This document shows, one piece after another, positions 43,580-54,439 of a DNA stretch of 64,000 nt. The notes beneath the pieces are model-generated. The model was given only the letters and a program-made list of their open reading frames with translations, made no database searches and was not told where the DNA came from. The stretch lies in assembly GCF_000003195.3 (NCBI RefSeq), contig NC_012876.2, forward strand, positions 40,453,725-40,517,724, given 5' to 3'. Position 1 is the stretch's first letter. Every line of letters starts with the position of its first letter. The position numbers were made by a program, and so were the translations under genes. The DNA is from Sorghum bicolor. Its lineage: Eukaryota > Streptophyta > Magnoliopsida > Poales > Poaceae.

Positions 43580-45035
43580 CGACTATCCGTGGGCCTTCCC
43601 TATAATTGAATATTTTTTTTTCTATTTTTAGAAGTCAATTTTACTAGTGAAAGCCCGCCAGCTTGCCGGTCAATTGGCGCGCGAAATTTGAGCCTGGCCC
43701 ATGTATACATTGAAACCCTAAATTTTTTCTCCCCAATTCCAAAACCAGCCTCCGCATCGTTCTCTCCGCTCGAGCGAGTGCCCCGCTGCCAGCGCCGCTC
43801 ACCTGCGCGCCAAATCCCGCCAGCGCCACCACCAAATGCCGCTGCCTGCTCCCAGCCCCCCTCTCGCCCGCCCCTGCTCCCTCGTGCCTCGACCCACGCC
43901 CTCACCATGGAGCTCAGCATGGTGCCCCGCTCCGTGACCGTGTGCTCGATCTGGTAGTGCGCCCTCTGCCGCCGAACCATCCCCGCGTGGAGGGCCGCCG
44001 TCGTTCTTGCGTGGAGCACCGCTGACCACCAGGACACACCGTACGTCCCAGCCACCCCCTGCATCACATGGAGCACATGAGGGTGGAGCTCAACAAGTAG
44101 GAGTGACACCGACTTCTCTGTGAGTTGGATTTGTGCTTGTGTTGCAGATCCTTGGGTATGTCCAAATGACTTCCCCTGCCTCTTTCATTCAAGTGCCGAA
44201 TCATGTATGTCTTGCAGATCCTTGTGTTGAGATTGCTAGTTCACAATGTATGTATGTAATGGTTGCTGGCCTACAACCCTACGAATGGAACACAAGTTTT
44301 CAGGGTTTATATTAACCGCAGATTTAGGTTTTATCTAAAAGATAATGCATTTGTGGTGGATGAACACATGGTCAAGAAATCTTAGTAGGTAGCAGTTGTT
44401 TTCGTTCACTTTAGTGGTCAAAGGTAAATGCAGCACATATGGGAAGAAAAGGCAGTAATGATTAGTTAGTAGGCTTGTAGAATTATGGAATTTTGTTGTC
44501 GAAGAGAATAAACATTTGTTCTTTTAGTTTGCTTTCTCATATATTGTGTGCATCACTATGGAATAAGTTTGCTTTAGTGGTCAAAGGTATACTTTTTCAT
44601 GCAATTGTTGTGGGCAGCAGTCAACATGTGTATGGTAGAGCGTATTAAATGTGAGACTGCATCATAATTCTGTAGAGCTTATTAGAGAATGTTAATTCTG
44701 AATTTATGTATGTGTGGTAGCAATTCTGAGGTTGCATCACACCAGCAGCTTTGTGGATCTTTTTTAGCTTAGCAATTGAAGAAATCAATTTTCATGCTTT
44801 CTGAACATGGTACAATTTCGTATATTAAGAGATTGTTGCTTCCCAGTTATACAAGTAGGCTTAATTGAGTTATTCTTTCTTATTCATTTCAGGACCCTAG
44901 GTGAAAGTATTGTGGAGCTGGCCCACTAAACCCAACGAGTTCCAGATCTGCTGCATCAACGTCGTCCTCTTCTCATTCCTTGCAGCCAACAGATTCAAGT
45001 TCTACAGGTATATACGCTCAGTCCCACAAAGACTA
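43580..45035 (+). other. CACTA-2 5' untranslated region of the gene
   Basis: A GC-rich island (43680-44110) lies upstream, then AT-rich sequence with T-rich tracts and atttcag at about 44890 that could end a 5' UTR intron. ORFs on both strands of the GC-rich island show no domain and look like composition artefacts. Confidence 0.4.
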
Positions 45036-48000
45036 ATGGACAAATCATGGATCCATAGTGATGCTAGACACACTAAGGAGTACTTACAAGGGGTCAACAG
45101 TTTCCTAGCTTTTGCATTTAGAAATTCAGCGGTAGGAGATAAGATACTATGCCCTTGTAGGAAGTGTGTGAATTCATTTTGGAGAGACTCAAGTGATATA
45201 CGTGAGCACCTGATATGTGATGGGTTTCTACAAGGGTACACAACTTGGAACTTACATGGGGAAGCTAGTTCCTCTTATCTGAACACCGACAATGGTGATG
45301 GTGCTGATCTTGTGGAAGAGTCTACTGAGGAGGATGACATATCTACTTTGCTTAGCTTGTAGTTTAGATGATAGAGAGGATTTCGAAGACAGCTTGAAGG
45401 TTCATCATACATCATCTCGAAGCATCAGCTTTGCTTGCCGTAGTTATAAAATGGTACAGAATCATTTCATGTTACGCATCCTATAAGTTTTTGTGGCATT
45501 TTCATTGGTACATAGATATAAAACTTGTAGGGTAAATCACTTGGACGCCCCCCTCAAAGAGATGAAGTGTACATCAACACACATACAAGAAAAAATGGAG
45601 TACCTTTAAGGGAGGCAGCAGGAATGATTGTAAGCCCCCCCAAAGGGAACATGGATTTGTTGTATACACTTTACTTATTCATATTTTGTAGGATGAACTT
45701 AAAGCCATTGTTGAAGCCCAACCAGAGCTGAAGGATAAAACTATTCAAGATGGCGATGCATATGCTGCTGTTTGTGGAGCAAAGGAGCCAAGAGGACGTG
45801 TTCATGTTTTGTGTCTAGGACCAACTCCCCAAGAAATTTGTACCCCAAGGCTGAAAGGATTCATGTCAACAAGAATGCAAATGGAAATTTAGGATCGAAA
45901 AAAGCTGAAATGATGAACAGATTACTTGAGCAACGCATTCAGGAATTGGAAGAAGAAAGGATACCACAAGGAAGGACAAATATTGATGACCTATCACAAC
46001 ATGGTTCTAATTCACGATGCTATGCGGTAATGAAATCAAACTAAATTATATCTTTACAAGTCTTTACTAGTTTGATGATTGTCATATGATTGAAAACAAG
46101 TTGATATTTGGTTGAATACTGAGCATTATTTGTTGTAGAGTCCGACACCTGAAGGACCTATAAATGAGACACATAATGCTCCTCGGCGTGAAGATTAAGA
46201 TAATTATTATGAAGAGGGTGCAGACTATGAAGAGGATGACAACTTGCTTCCTCATACACATGTAATCCTCCCATGCCCCTACAGAGTATTTGTATATAAT
46301 CTTGAAAATGTTCCCTGCATTACAATCTCATGAGTGCATGTTTTATTTCAGGTTGAAATGGAAGAGACCTTGCCCCCCTCTAGGTCTGCTATAGCTCGAT
46401 CAACTATGAACATGACTACTACACCAACACATGGAAGTGACTTTGGAAATGATACACAGGTAAACTTGTCAAGCTGCTGCAATGTTGTTCTTGTGATTTT
46501 AAATTTGTTTCATGCTGCTACAATGTTCTTGTGATTTTAAATATGTTTCATGCTTTATATTTCTCATGAGTACTTCATCTACTTCAGGTTGCACAGCTTG
46601 CTGTCCCCTAGGCTTGCAGCAGCCCGATCAATAGAAGAGAGCTTGCTGCCGCCTAGGCTTGCTGCTGCCCGATCAACAGAAGAGAGTGTGCTGCCCCCTA
46701 GGCTTGTTGCAGCCCGATCAGCGAACATTACTACTACAGCAGCAAATGTAAGAGGCTTTGGAAATGTTGTCAACCTGCTGCAATGTTTTTCTTTTGATTT
46801 CAAATAAGCTCCATGCTTTATAGTTCTCATGAGTGCATCATTTATTTCAGGTTGCACTAGAAGAAAGCTTGCTGCCTCCTAGGCGTCTTGCAGGCCGATC
46901 AACAGAAGAGAGCTTGCTGCCCCCTAGGCTTGTTGTAGCCCGATTATCTAGGAATATGACTACTACACCAGCAAATGATACACATGTAATCTTGCAATGT
47001 TGCAGTTTTATTTCTCTATGATTTTAAATATGTCCAACTCTCATGAGTGTATCTTTTACTTCAGGCTGCAATTGACAAGAGCTTGCTCCTCCATAGACAT
47101 GATGCAGCTGATTCACCTATAAACAAGACAACTACAGCAACAAATGTCCCCCGCCTTCATGATGACCTTGTAATCTTTCTATCTTCCTGCACTCTTTTGT
47201 GGTTTCATATACATGCCTTGCTCTAGCATTCTTATGGGGGTGCATCATTTATTTCAGGTTGGAAAGGATGATATTATATGCTGTATTGAGATCTAAGTTA
47301 CCTATGGCTTGGGGAACAGTCATTTCAACTAATCCAAACACCATTGTAGGAGGCCAGCCTCTTGGTAATGAATACTGTGAGGTAGTAGTTAATGTTGTGA
47401 TGAAGAGGGATGCTATGCTGCCTCAGACTTATGGCGAGATGATGACTATGGGTAGTGCTCTCAGTATGAATATTGCATGGCCATTCAATAAAGTAATAAA
47501 CTAGACTTGACATAATTCTCATTTTGGTTCGATATGTGATGCATGACCAGTAATGTTCCGAATTTTAAACCTACATGTGATAGGTAAAAGAATGCAGGAA
47601 GAAGGAATGCAACAAGGCATCCAGTACACCTGTCAAGGGCATTGTATGTATATTCCTAAATTTGCATTCATCAGAAACTATGTTAGATAGCATGTGGATA
47701 TGTTTGTTCTCAATGGTTGGCTATTAGATTAATTTTTCTGTGCCATTGTTGCTATTTGGTCATGAATGTGTGATCCTATCCAAGATTGGTGTGCATGTTG
47801 TAGTTTTCCTTCATATAGTAGAGATTTTATTTTAGATAACTCCCATTTCAGAGCATCTGCTTCCAGCAGAGCAAGTGGTCAAGCTTCAGCTTATATTATC
47901 TTTTGTTGGTTCATCTACTAGTTGCAAGTGGTTAAGCTTTAGCTTATATTATCCTCTATAGTGCTCGCCCATCTTTTGCTTTTAATTTTCCCAGTGATGG

Positions 48001-48205
48001 TAGTAGCTGAATATTGCTAGTAATTTCACTTACAATATATCCTCAATTTACTTATGTCTTTGACTGAATTGGTTGAACATGTTTCATTTTTCAGGAAGTG
48101 CTGGCAACAAGTCTTTGGCTTGAGTTTATGGAAAATGCTTCTCCAGATAACCTAGTGGATGTTATTTTGGTTTTTCAATATGATTGTGCACAAACCTTAG
48201 TGTAG
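45036..48205 (+). pseudogene. CACTA-2 gene: transposase-associated plus Transposase_24-like protein
   Basis: The start ATG 45036 (MDKSWIHSDARHTKEYLQGV) opens a transposase-associated domain, with CPCRKCVNSFWRDSSDIREH. A frame change lies near 45350. The intron 45630-45691 is followed by DELKAIVEAQPELKDK and GRVHVLCLGPTP, typical of the Transposase_24/TNPA-like family. After a variable exon array (46352-47169), an exon at 47258-47492 gives NPNTIVGGQPLGNEYCEVVV and YGEMMTMGSALSMNIAWPFN. Short exons at 47584 and 48095 end at TAG 48203-48205. A stop in the exon 46139-46261 (near 46198) and the early frameshift break the gene. A TNPA-like protein would bind the subterminal repeats. No DDE transposase is present. 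Confidence 0.7.
46352..47169 (+). repeat. Array of four related exons in the CACTA-2 gene
   Basis: Exons at 46352-46459, 46588-46747, 46851-46985 and 47065-47169 each follow tttcag-type acceptors and start gttgaa, gttgca, gttgca and gctgca. Their products share EESLLPPR..A.RST and NMTTTPAN. Three are 108, 135 and 105 bp, all multiples of three, so they can be skipped or repeated without a frame change. The introns between them also share cttctcatgagt-like sequence, so whole exon-intron units were duplicated. Confidence 0.7.
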
Positions 48206-48494
48206 CAAACACAAACTATTATGATTGCTTGCTGGTGTGCATTCATGTGCTTTTCGTAGACTTGACTATATTGGATGATGTAATGTGAAGACAAGATTGT
48301 ATGTTTCACTTAATTTGTTGGATATGATGTAACCATGAAAGGGATAAGATTAATATATGTATGTATTGACCTCTATGTGATGTATGTGCTCATATATGTT
48401 TATGTGATGGACATTAAGCTTTAATGTGGATTTGATACATATGTCCTAAATGTTTTTTCAATTGAATTTATTTTTTATTACATTTAAATTATCT

Positions 48495-48790
48495 TGTTGA
48501 ACAATCTGACGCTATAAATATGAATTCTATTGGATGGACTGATGCTATATGTATGGCAAAAGAGTATCTGATGCCATATCCTAGCAATGGACTCTCTGAC
48601 GCAATAACAAATCTTGGTGGCATGCTGTCTGATGCAAAAACTCGGGTCTGACGCAATAAGTCTTTAGCGTCAGGACTTACGGCGTCAGCTAAGGACTGAT
48701 GCTATATCTTTTTTGCGTCAGATCGTGTGAGGCTGTAACGGCTTTTCGCGTCAGACGGTTCGGCGCCTATGTTGTTGTTGTGGAGTAGTG
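48495..48790 (-). repeat. CACTA-2 right end: subterminal repeats and TIR
   Basis: The motif tctgacgc or tctgatgc occurs near 48506, 48568, 48594, 48628 and 48646, with reverse copies gcgtcag near 48667, 48683, 48714 and 48749. The end ccacaac is followed by the TIR at 48776-48790 (reverse strand). Confidence 0.8.
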
Positions 48791-48793
48791 ATA

Positions 48794-50083
48794 ACTTTAT
48801 GATTTGAAATTTGCTCTAAACCTGAACTTGTGGGAAGAGTACCTAATCTAAAGTCTAAGTTGTTGAACGATATGATATGGAAAGGTTTGAGCTACTGTGA
48901 GATACTAGAATTCTGGAGAATTTTTCTTTGAAAAACTTTAAAAATGCTACATGATGAGTTCCTGTATGATGAGAGTTTAAAATCCTACCACAACCTTGCA
49001 TACATGTTTACTAGATTAAGAAACCACACATTTACATTTTACTATTTATGAGCATTGGTCAAGCTGTGCAAACCCTCAGGAGCTAGTCATGCTGTTCGAA
49101 TCAAGATTCACTTACACATCCACTCATTTCCATCTCCAGATCCACTCAAAAAAATATTCCAGTAATTCCCTGTGAAATAAATGCTCCAGTATTATTTGTT
49201 ACTACCACTTGCGTTGTTGCTCAAGAAGGATGAGTGCTCGAAAAAAGAGAGAGAAAGACGAGGAAATAAAAAGAGGCAAGTGCTTGCCAACCTCGGAAAA
49301 GAAAAAAGTGTGAGACGAGAGGTAAAAATGGACAAGTGTCCCACAGTAGAATTAAGGGTACAAGAGACCCACCTGAGTGAAAAATAATAAATAGTTGAGT
49401 ATCTCAGTTCCTTTAGAAAGCTACAAGTGCAAGAAAGGTATGTATCCTTCAGAAGAGCAAAAGAAAACTTTCACCACTGTTTCATCATTACCACCATCAT
49501 CACCGATTCACCACACATGCACATCTTGATTTAACTTTATGACTTGTTCCTATGGATCCACAGTTTGACTATATATGCAATAAATGTCTTGTAAATATGT
49601 ATACTCTATCTCTCACCTATGAGCTCCAGATATCAAAAGCCTTATTAGAAGCAGGGTGAGAGAGAAGGCAATGTTACTATGCCTCATACCATAAATACCA
49701 CATATCTTGAGAGAAAGGCATACACCATCAATGCCTTGGTGAGGATTCAGAAATAACACAAAAGAGAGAATTGAGAGAGTCATACAAGGAACCTTTGAGT
49801 TTTATTTGAAAATCTGTAAAAACTTTGAAATTATAGTTGATCAAAGAGCAAGAAACATGGCGCTTGACTTGACCGTTCTATCCTTCAACTGCTGAAGACA
49901 CAGGTGACGGTTACAAGCCCCATGGTGAAAGGTAAAATGAGTAAGTTTTAATTCTTAATTTTTTTGCTTTAACTTAGAGATGAGATCTTATTTGAAAGCA
50001 TGTGTACATTTAAGGTGTGAAAGCATTGCAGCAACTCCTGATCCACCACTGAGTTCATGTTTGCTAAGGGACGAGCAAAAGGT
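48794..50083 (+). other. RE4 3' non-coding region with conserved module
   Basis: The region contains the block 49231-49383 shared with RE1, RE2 and RE5 (aaatggacaagtgtcccaca, agtagaattaagggtacaag) and a second shared block near 49857-49940 (atggcgcttgacttgacc). No gene is recognised. Confidence 0.6.
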
Positions 50084-50097
50084 AAGCTTGGGGGAGT
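50084..50097 (+). other. RE4 polypurine tract
   Basis: The tract aagcttgggggagt directly precedes the stub of the 3' LTR. Confidence 0.85.
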
Positions 50098-50114
50098 TGT
50101 TGACGGTCCCTAAG
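50098..50114 (+). repeat. RE4 3' LTR stub (17 bp)
   Basis: Only tgttgacggtccctaag remains before another LTR begins. The last five bases, ctaag, are the expected target duplication of that insertion. Confidence 0.8.
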
Positions 50115-53100
50115 TGTAGCACCCTAGGTGTTAAGCATACACTTAGTCTCATAAACTACTCATAATCACTCTCATAAAGCATGGGCATGAGCATCGCATC
50201 ACATGAGCACAGTAGTATTCAAATTGTGATTTTATGTGATTGAGTTAAATGAATTTAAATATGATAAATTAATATGCTTGCTTCAAAATTGCTTGTGATG
50301 ACCAAAGTCGGTTGAACTATGTTTTAAAAGATTTAAGAATAATTGTGTGAAATTTCTAGAGCTCTGGAATTTGAGAAATGAATTTTATACAAAATTCCCC
50401 AAATAAGTTTAAACCTAGAACTAGTTTTGATTTGTGATTCAAATTCTATTTGGAATTTGGACATGCAATTTGAAGCAAAGTTGTAGAGTATTTTGTGGGG
50501 AACATTTCTTCTTTTTACCCCACATCCTGAAAAACTTTGCAAAAGCTTCAAAATTTACATTTAAACTCTTTTGGGAAAAAGAAATTCAAAAAAAGGGAAA
50601 GGGGGCACGCGCTACTGGGCCGACCCGCCTCCCTTTCGGCCCGCTCGCACGCGCGGCCCACCGTCTCCCCTCCTCCCCGCGTGCGGGCACGTCCCGCCCT
50701 TCTCGACCCGACGCTGGCCACATGGCGGCCGTATGTCGGCGACGTGGCCACGACCGCTCGGCTCCGACTTGCATGACCCGGTCGGGATGCCACCCCGCTC
50801 CCCCAGGCGCCCCCATTCTCTCTGTCTCCCCCTCCTTCGCCCGCAGCCACTCCCACTCCAAGCTCCGCCGTGGCGACATTGCTGGCCGAGCTCCGCCGCT
50901 CGCCGCCGGCCGTTTCGACGGGCCATCTTGCGTGCCAAGCCCACCGCTGTGTTCGCCATCGCCGCGGTAAGCCTCTGCGCACGCTCAACCGAGGTGGTAA
51001 GCCTCCGTGCGACCGCAATGGCTTACCAGAGTTCATCCGATCTCGTCGGAGTGATCCGCCGCACTGGAACCCTCCCTTCTCTGCCCCTTTTCGCTTGTTC
51101 TTGTGCATGTTGTGTTCGGGATGACCTGAGCGAGCTCCGACGGTGCTGCACGAGTGCTCTACCCTGACGGAGTGGCCTGTCCACGGCGAGCAGCGTCGCC
51201 GTGCCGCCATACACGCCAGCAAGGGTGCTCTAGCCATTCCCCGGCCAAGCCAGGGGCACCATCGGTTGCGCCTCGCTGCGGGGAACACGTTGGTGCTCAC
51301 CCCGTGGCCGGAGGCCTCACCGCCGGTGAGATCCGCTCGTCGGAGATGCCCCGTCTTCTGTGTCATGCTGACCAGTGGGGTTGGGGGCCCACTGTCAGCC
51401 GCAAGGAGGCCGGGTTGGGTAGAGATCTGGGTGTCTCTAGCGTTTTCCAGCGCAAATTTGAAAAAGAGAGTTCGAAAATGATTTTTCAGAAATGTGTTAA
51501 TTAGTATTTAATTCATATCTTGAGATCTATTGCTCCAAAAATGATGAAATAAAATTTGACGTGTTCCATAATTCAAGGTCAATAACCTAGTGCCTTGGCA
51601 TGTCACGTCTGTACAACTTTTCTGTGTAAATCTATTTATTCCATGCTTTTGCTGTTATTTAGAAAATGCACAGTAAATAAATTATAGCTCGAAAAAAATG
51701 TAATTCTTGTTCTCCTAACTTTGCATGGATGTGTAGTCTCTGAGAAAAATATGTAACACAATAGTTGTTGTATAAATTAATTTATGATGATTTAAATGCT
51801 TGCATGGCAGTGGTTTATGAGTTTTAATAAATAATTGGATCATGCAATTAGTCTGGAAACTTTTGTGGACATTTCTTATGTTAGTAAGTAATTTATAAAA
51901 ATATGAAATCTATTGTTTGACACTTTATCACCACTAGGGTACTTTCTCTTAATTATGTTTATAAACTTGTGATTTCTGTGTGGGCCATGTTACTTGCCCA
52001 AATGTTATGAAAATTTGGTGATGAACTTTGTAAATAACCAGTGACCTACTGTAATTTTTGTAGAGTTTATTGAAGCACCGAACTATATGCTACTGTTGTA
52101 GGCTTAATAATAATTAAGTAAAAAAACCCTTGCTATGCATAAGTTGAATAGAATAAATTGTGTTTGGTGTATCTTTGAAGCATCATGGTAGCTTGCTGGT
52201 TAGTAATAATTTGTAGAAGAGAATGCAATAGATGCTTTACTTTGGTTACATGTTCTTGGATGATGTTGACTACCTTGTAGAAATAATTCCCTGTTTTATC
52301 TGTTGGAACTCATGTCCACTGGAGATGGGGTATGTGCCTACTCATCTATGCACCATGTCATGATCATCTTGTCTTAACTTGTATAAGCATTGCACTTCGG
52401 GCATCTTGCACTCCACTAATGAGCACACATGCATCATACAGGCTCGCAGGAGAACGAGGTGAGACCCGAGGAGCAGGAGGAGACATTAGAGCAGGACCTT
52501 CCAGGGGAACCAGAGCCGGAAGGAGATCTGCAGGAGTGCCCAGACCACAGGCCTAGCACCTTCGAGAGAGGCAAGCCCCAGAGCATTCTAAGTCTCCCTA
52601 TTCTCGCTAACTTAATTTGTTATATCATGATTGTTTCATAATGCTGCATTAAGTGGTAGGAGTTGCTTGATACTGTTGATGCATATTTACACTTTGATAT
52701 CACCACCTGTTATTTACCTTGTCCTAAGTAGATAGGCTCGGAGTCTATGCGTAGCTTACTTAGCACGGTAGAAGTCGCGTGATTTCCTGTCACCTGCGAG
52801 ATATAGGTGGATACCTAAATGCTAGTTATCAATGCTTTGGTGAAAAATAACCAAGTGGGGGAAAGAAATTGAGACCGGGCAGGTTCTTTTGGTGGTGTTG
52901 ACCGTAGTGCCCCTGCCTATGTCGATTAAGGACCGATCGTTGACAGCCCTCTTGTCATGTTGAATGCATGCCCCACACTTAGCTGGAAGGATAAGTCATT
53001 CCGACTACGAAGGCTGAACACTATCCGGGCCTGGAATCGGCCTGATGTACGCACTGTATTGGTGCTGGTTGAGGAGAACGACGAGGGCACGGCGTGCAAC

Positions 53101-53335
53101 CTTGGTATACCTTGGATACCTTGGTCTCCAGAATGGTCCTCGGGTACGGGCGGTGCCTATCGAACTCGCGTTTTGGTCCTCGATAGTGCAAGATGGTGAC
53201 CTATAGCTCACTTTATCAATAAGTGTGGTTTGTGTGGGGAATAAACTCGCCAGCTGGACAGAAATCGTTCGAATCGCCATCGCTCCTGGATAGTGAGCAC
53301 TTGACATGAGCCCTGTCCTCGTAGTAAGGACTATG
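50115..53335 (+). repeat. Long LTR, probably Del/Tekay-type Ty3/gypsy, truncated
   Basis: The segment starts tgtagcaccctaggtg, a form resembling LTR starts of Del/Tekay chromoviruses. It has a GC-rich island at 50590-51440 between AT-rich parts. No PBS or LTR end is found before the TAT2 LTR begins at 53336, so it is an interrupted LTR of more than 3.2 kb. Open frames in the GC-rich island occur on every strand and carry no domain. The family call is tentative. Confidence 0.5.
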
Positions 53336-54375
53336 TGTCGAGGGTATCAGCAAGGGGTATCCCAACTGATGTACATAATGAGATTGCTCGTATGCAAGTC
53401 GAGGCCCCCAACTCGACGCTCTCCCAATCACGCGTATAATCATCGACGACCATAGCCTCGAAGCCGGAAAGGGCGTCGAGCGAATCGATCAGGGCTCGAG
53501 CGCCAACTACCGTCGAATACGGAAGTAGGATCGAGCGAATCGGAAGGCGTCGAGCGTAGGGACGCCGCCCGCCGCCTGACGCGGGCGCGGGGACCAGGGC
53601 ATTTAATGTGCCTGTCGCGTTCTCACCTAACACGTAGGTCACGGGAAGCGTGGTAGCGAACAGGCATCTGTCCCATCGTTCTTTTTGCAGCCTTCCCCAC
53701 CAAATAACCCAGGGCGTGTCAGGACGCAGGAAGCGCGGTCGGAACGTCTAATCAAGACCCCCTCGAGATGTCCAAGGTCAGCGCTCTGGCTGGCAAGGCG
53801 TTGCACGGCAATCGACCCTCGACCAAACACGTTTCCTTCCTGGGGAAGGGTTGGGCGTCGAATGACGACGCGGCAACCACTCCGACGTATCTGCCACCGT
53901 GACGTACAGGCGTGCAGCAGATAAGCCAGTCCAAGACGGCACACAGAGCAGGATACAGGGGCACGCGTAATCATCATCAGGCTACCAAGACAGGACGGCT
54001 CGAGACCACACCGGTACAGCGGTCTCGAGTAGGTTAGTGCGCCATACCCCTATTGACCCCTACTCTAACGCCTATACGTGTACCCTGGGCTCCTCCTTGG
54101 AACTATAAAAGGGGAGACCCGGGAAGGGATACATCATCATGCAATACGACTCCCATATGCAGTAGAACTTCCTCCTTACTCCATACCACGCTTGTATCCA
54201 CCCCTGTACAAGCACTTAGGTGCGAAATAATACAAACTCTCCCCCCCCCCGCTGGACGTAGGGCCTTCTCTTGCCCGAACCAGGATAAATCTTTGTGTCT
54301 TTTTGCATCACCATCTGAAAAAGGGAAGCACGCACACAAATTCACTCGTTGGTGTGACCCCCTGTGGGGAAAACA
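53336..54375 (+). repeat. TAT2 5' LTR
   Basis: The LTR starts tgtcgagggtatc and ends ggggaaaaca, about 1040 bp. The start could be two bases earlier (tgtgtcgag at 53334). It has many tcgag motifs and a TATA box at 54103. Confidence 0.7.
54103..54111 (+). promoter_or_regulatory. TATA box of TAT2 5' LTR
   Basis: The sequence ctataaaag is followed by gggagacccgggaagg, about 270 bp before the LTR end. Confidence 0.65.
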
Positions 54376-54383
54376 ATGACAGT

Positions 54384-54401
54384 TGGCACGCCAGGTAGGG
54401 G
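54384..54401 (+). other. TAT2 primer binding site
   Basis: The sequence tggcacgccaggtagggg follows the LTR by eight bases. It is one change from the tggcgcgccaggtagggg motif found after LTRs of Tat elements. Confidence 0.75.
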
Positions 54402-54439
54402 TCCTGTGTGTTTTTCATCGAGTTCCCATTCTTTTCCAG

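Larger units (their letters stand above)
42871..48790 (+). mobile_element. CACTA-2: complete En/Spm-type transposon
   Basis: The element is 5920 bp. The inverted ends are cactacaccacaaca (42871-42885) and, read in reverse at 48776-48790, cactactccacaaca. The 3-bp target duplication ata lies at 42868-42870 and 48791-48793. Subterminal repeats tctgacgc occur at both ends. Inside is one multi-exon gene with transposase-associated and Transposase_24-like domains but no TNP2 catalytic domain, so movement would need TNP2 from elsewhere. It splits the RE4 3' region. Confidence 0.92.
37604..50114 (+). mobile_element. RE4: Athila-like element with gag and duplicated protease, no RT
   Basis: In order: 5' LTR (37604-39244), PBS, gag, protease 1, protease 2, a non-coding 3' region that contains CACTA-2 (42871-48790), the polypurine tract and the first 17 bp of the 3' LTR, cut at 50115 by another LTR. 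No RT, RNase H or integrase is present in the 6.6 kb of own sequence. Gag and protease are closely related to RE5. The rest of its 3' LTR should lie to the right of the window, starting with the duplicated target ctaag. Confidence 0.85.

Noticed and set aside
43600..44109. Long frames on both strands in a GC-rich island
   Set aside because: Open frames on opposite strands overlap and lack domains; this is the 5' untranslated part of the CACTA-2 gene.
50537..51504. Several long frames on both strands (up to 272 codons)
   Set aside because: All lie in the GC-rich island of an LTR, overlap each other in most frames and show no conserved motif. A captured host gene fragment cannot be excluded but is not supported.
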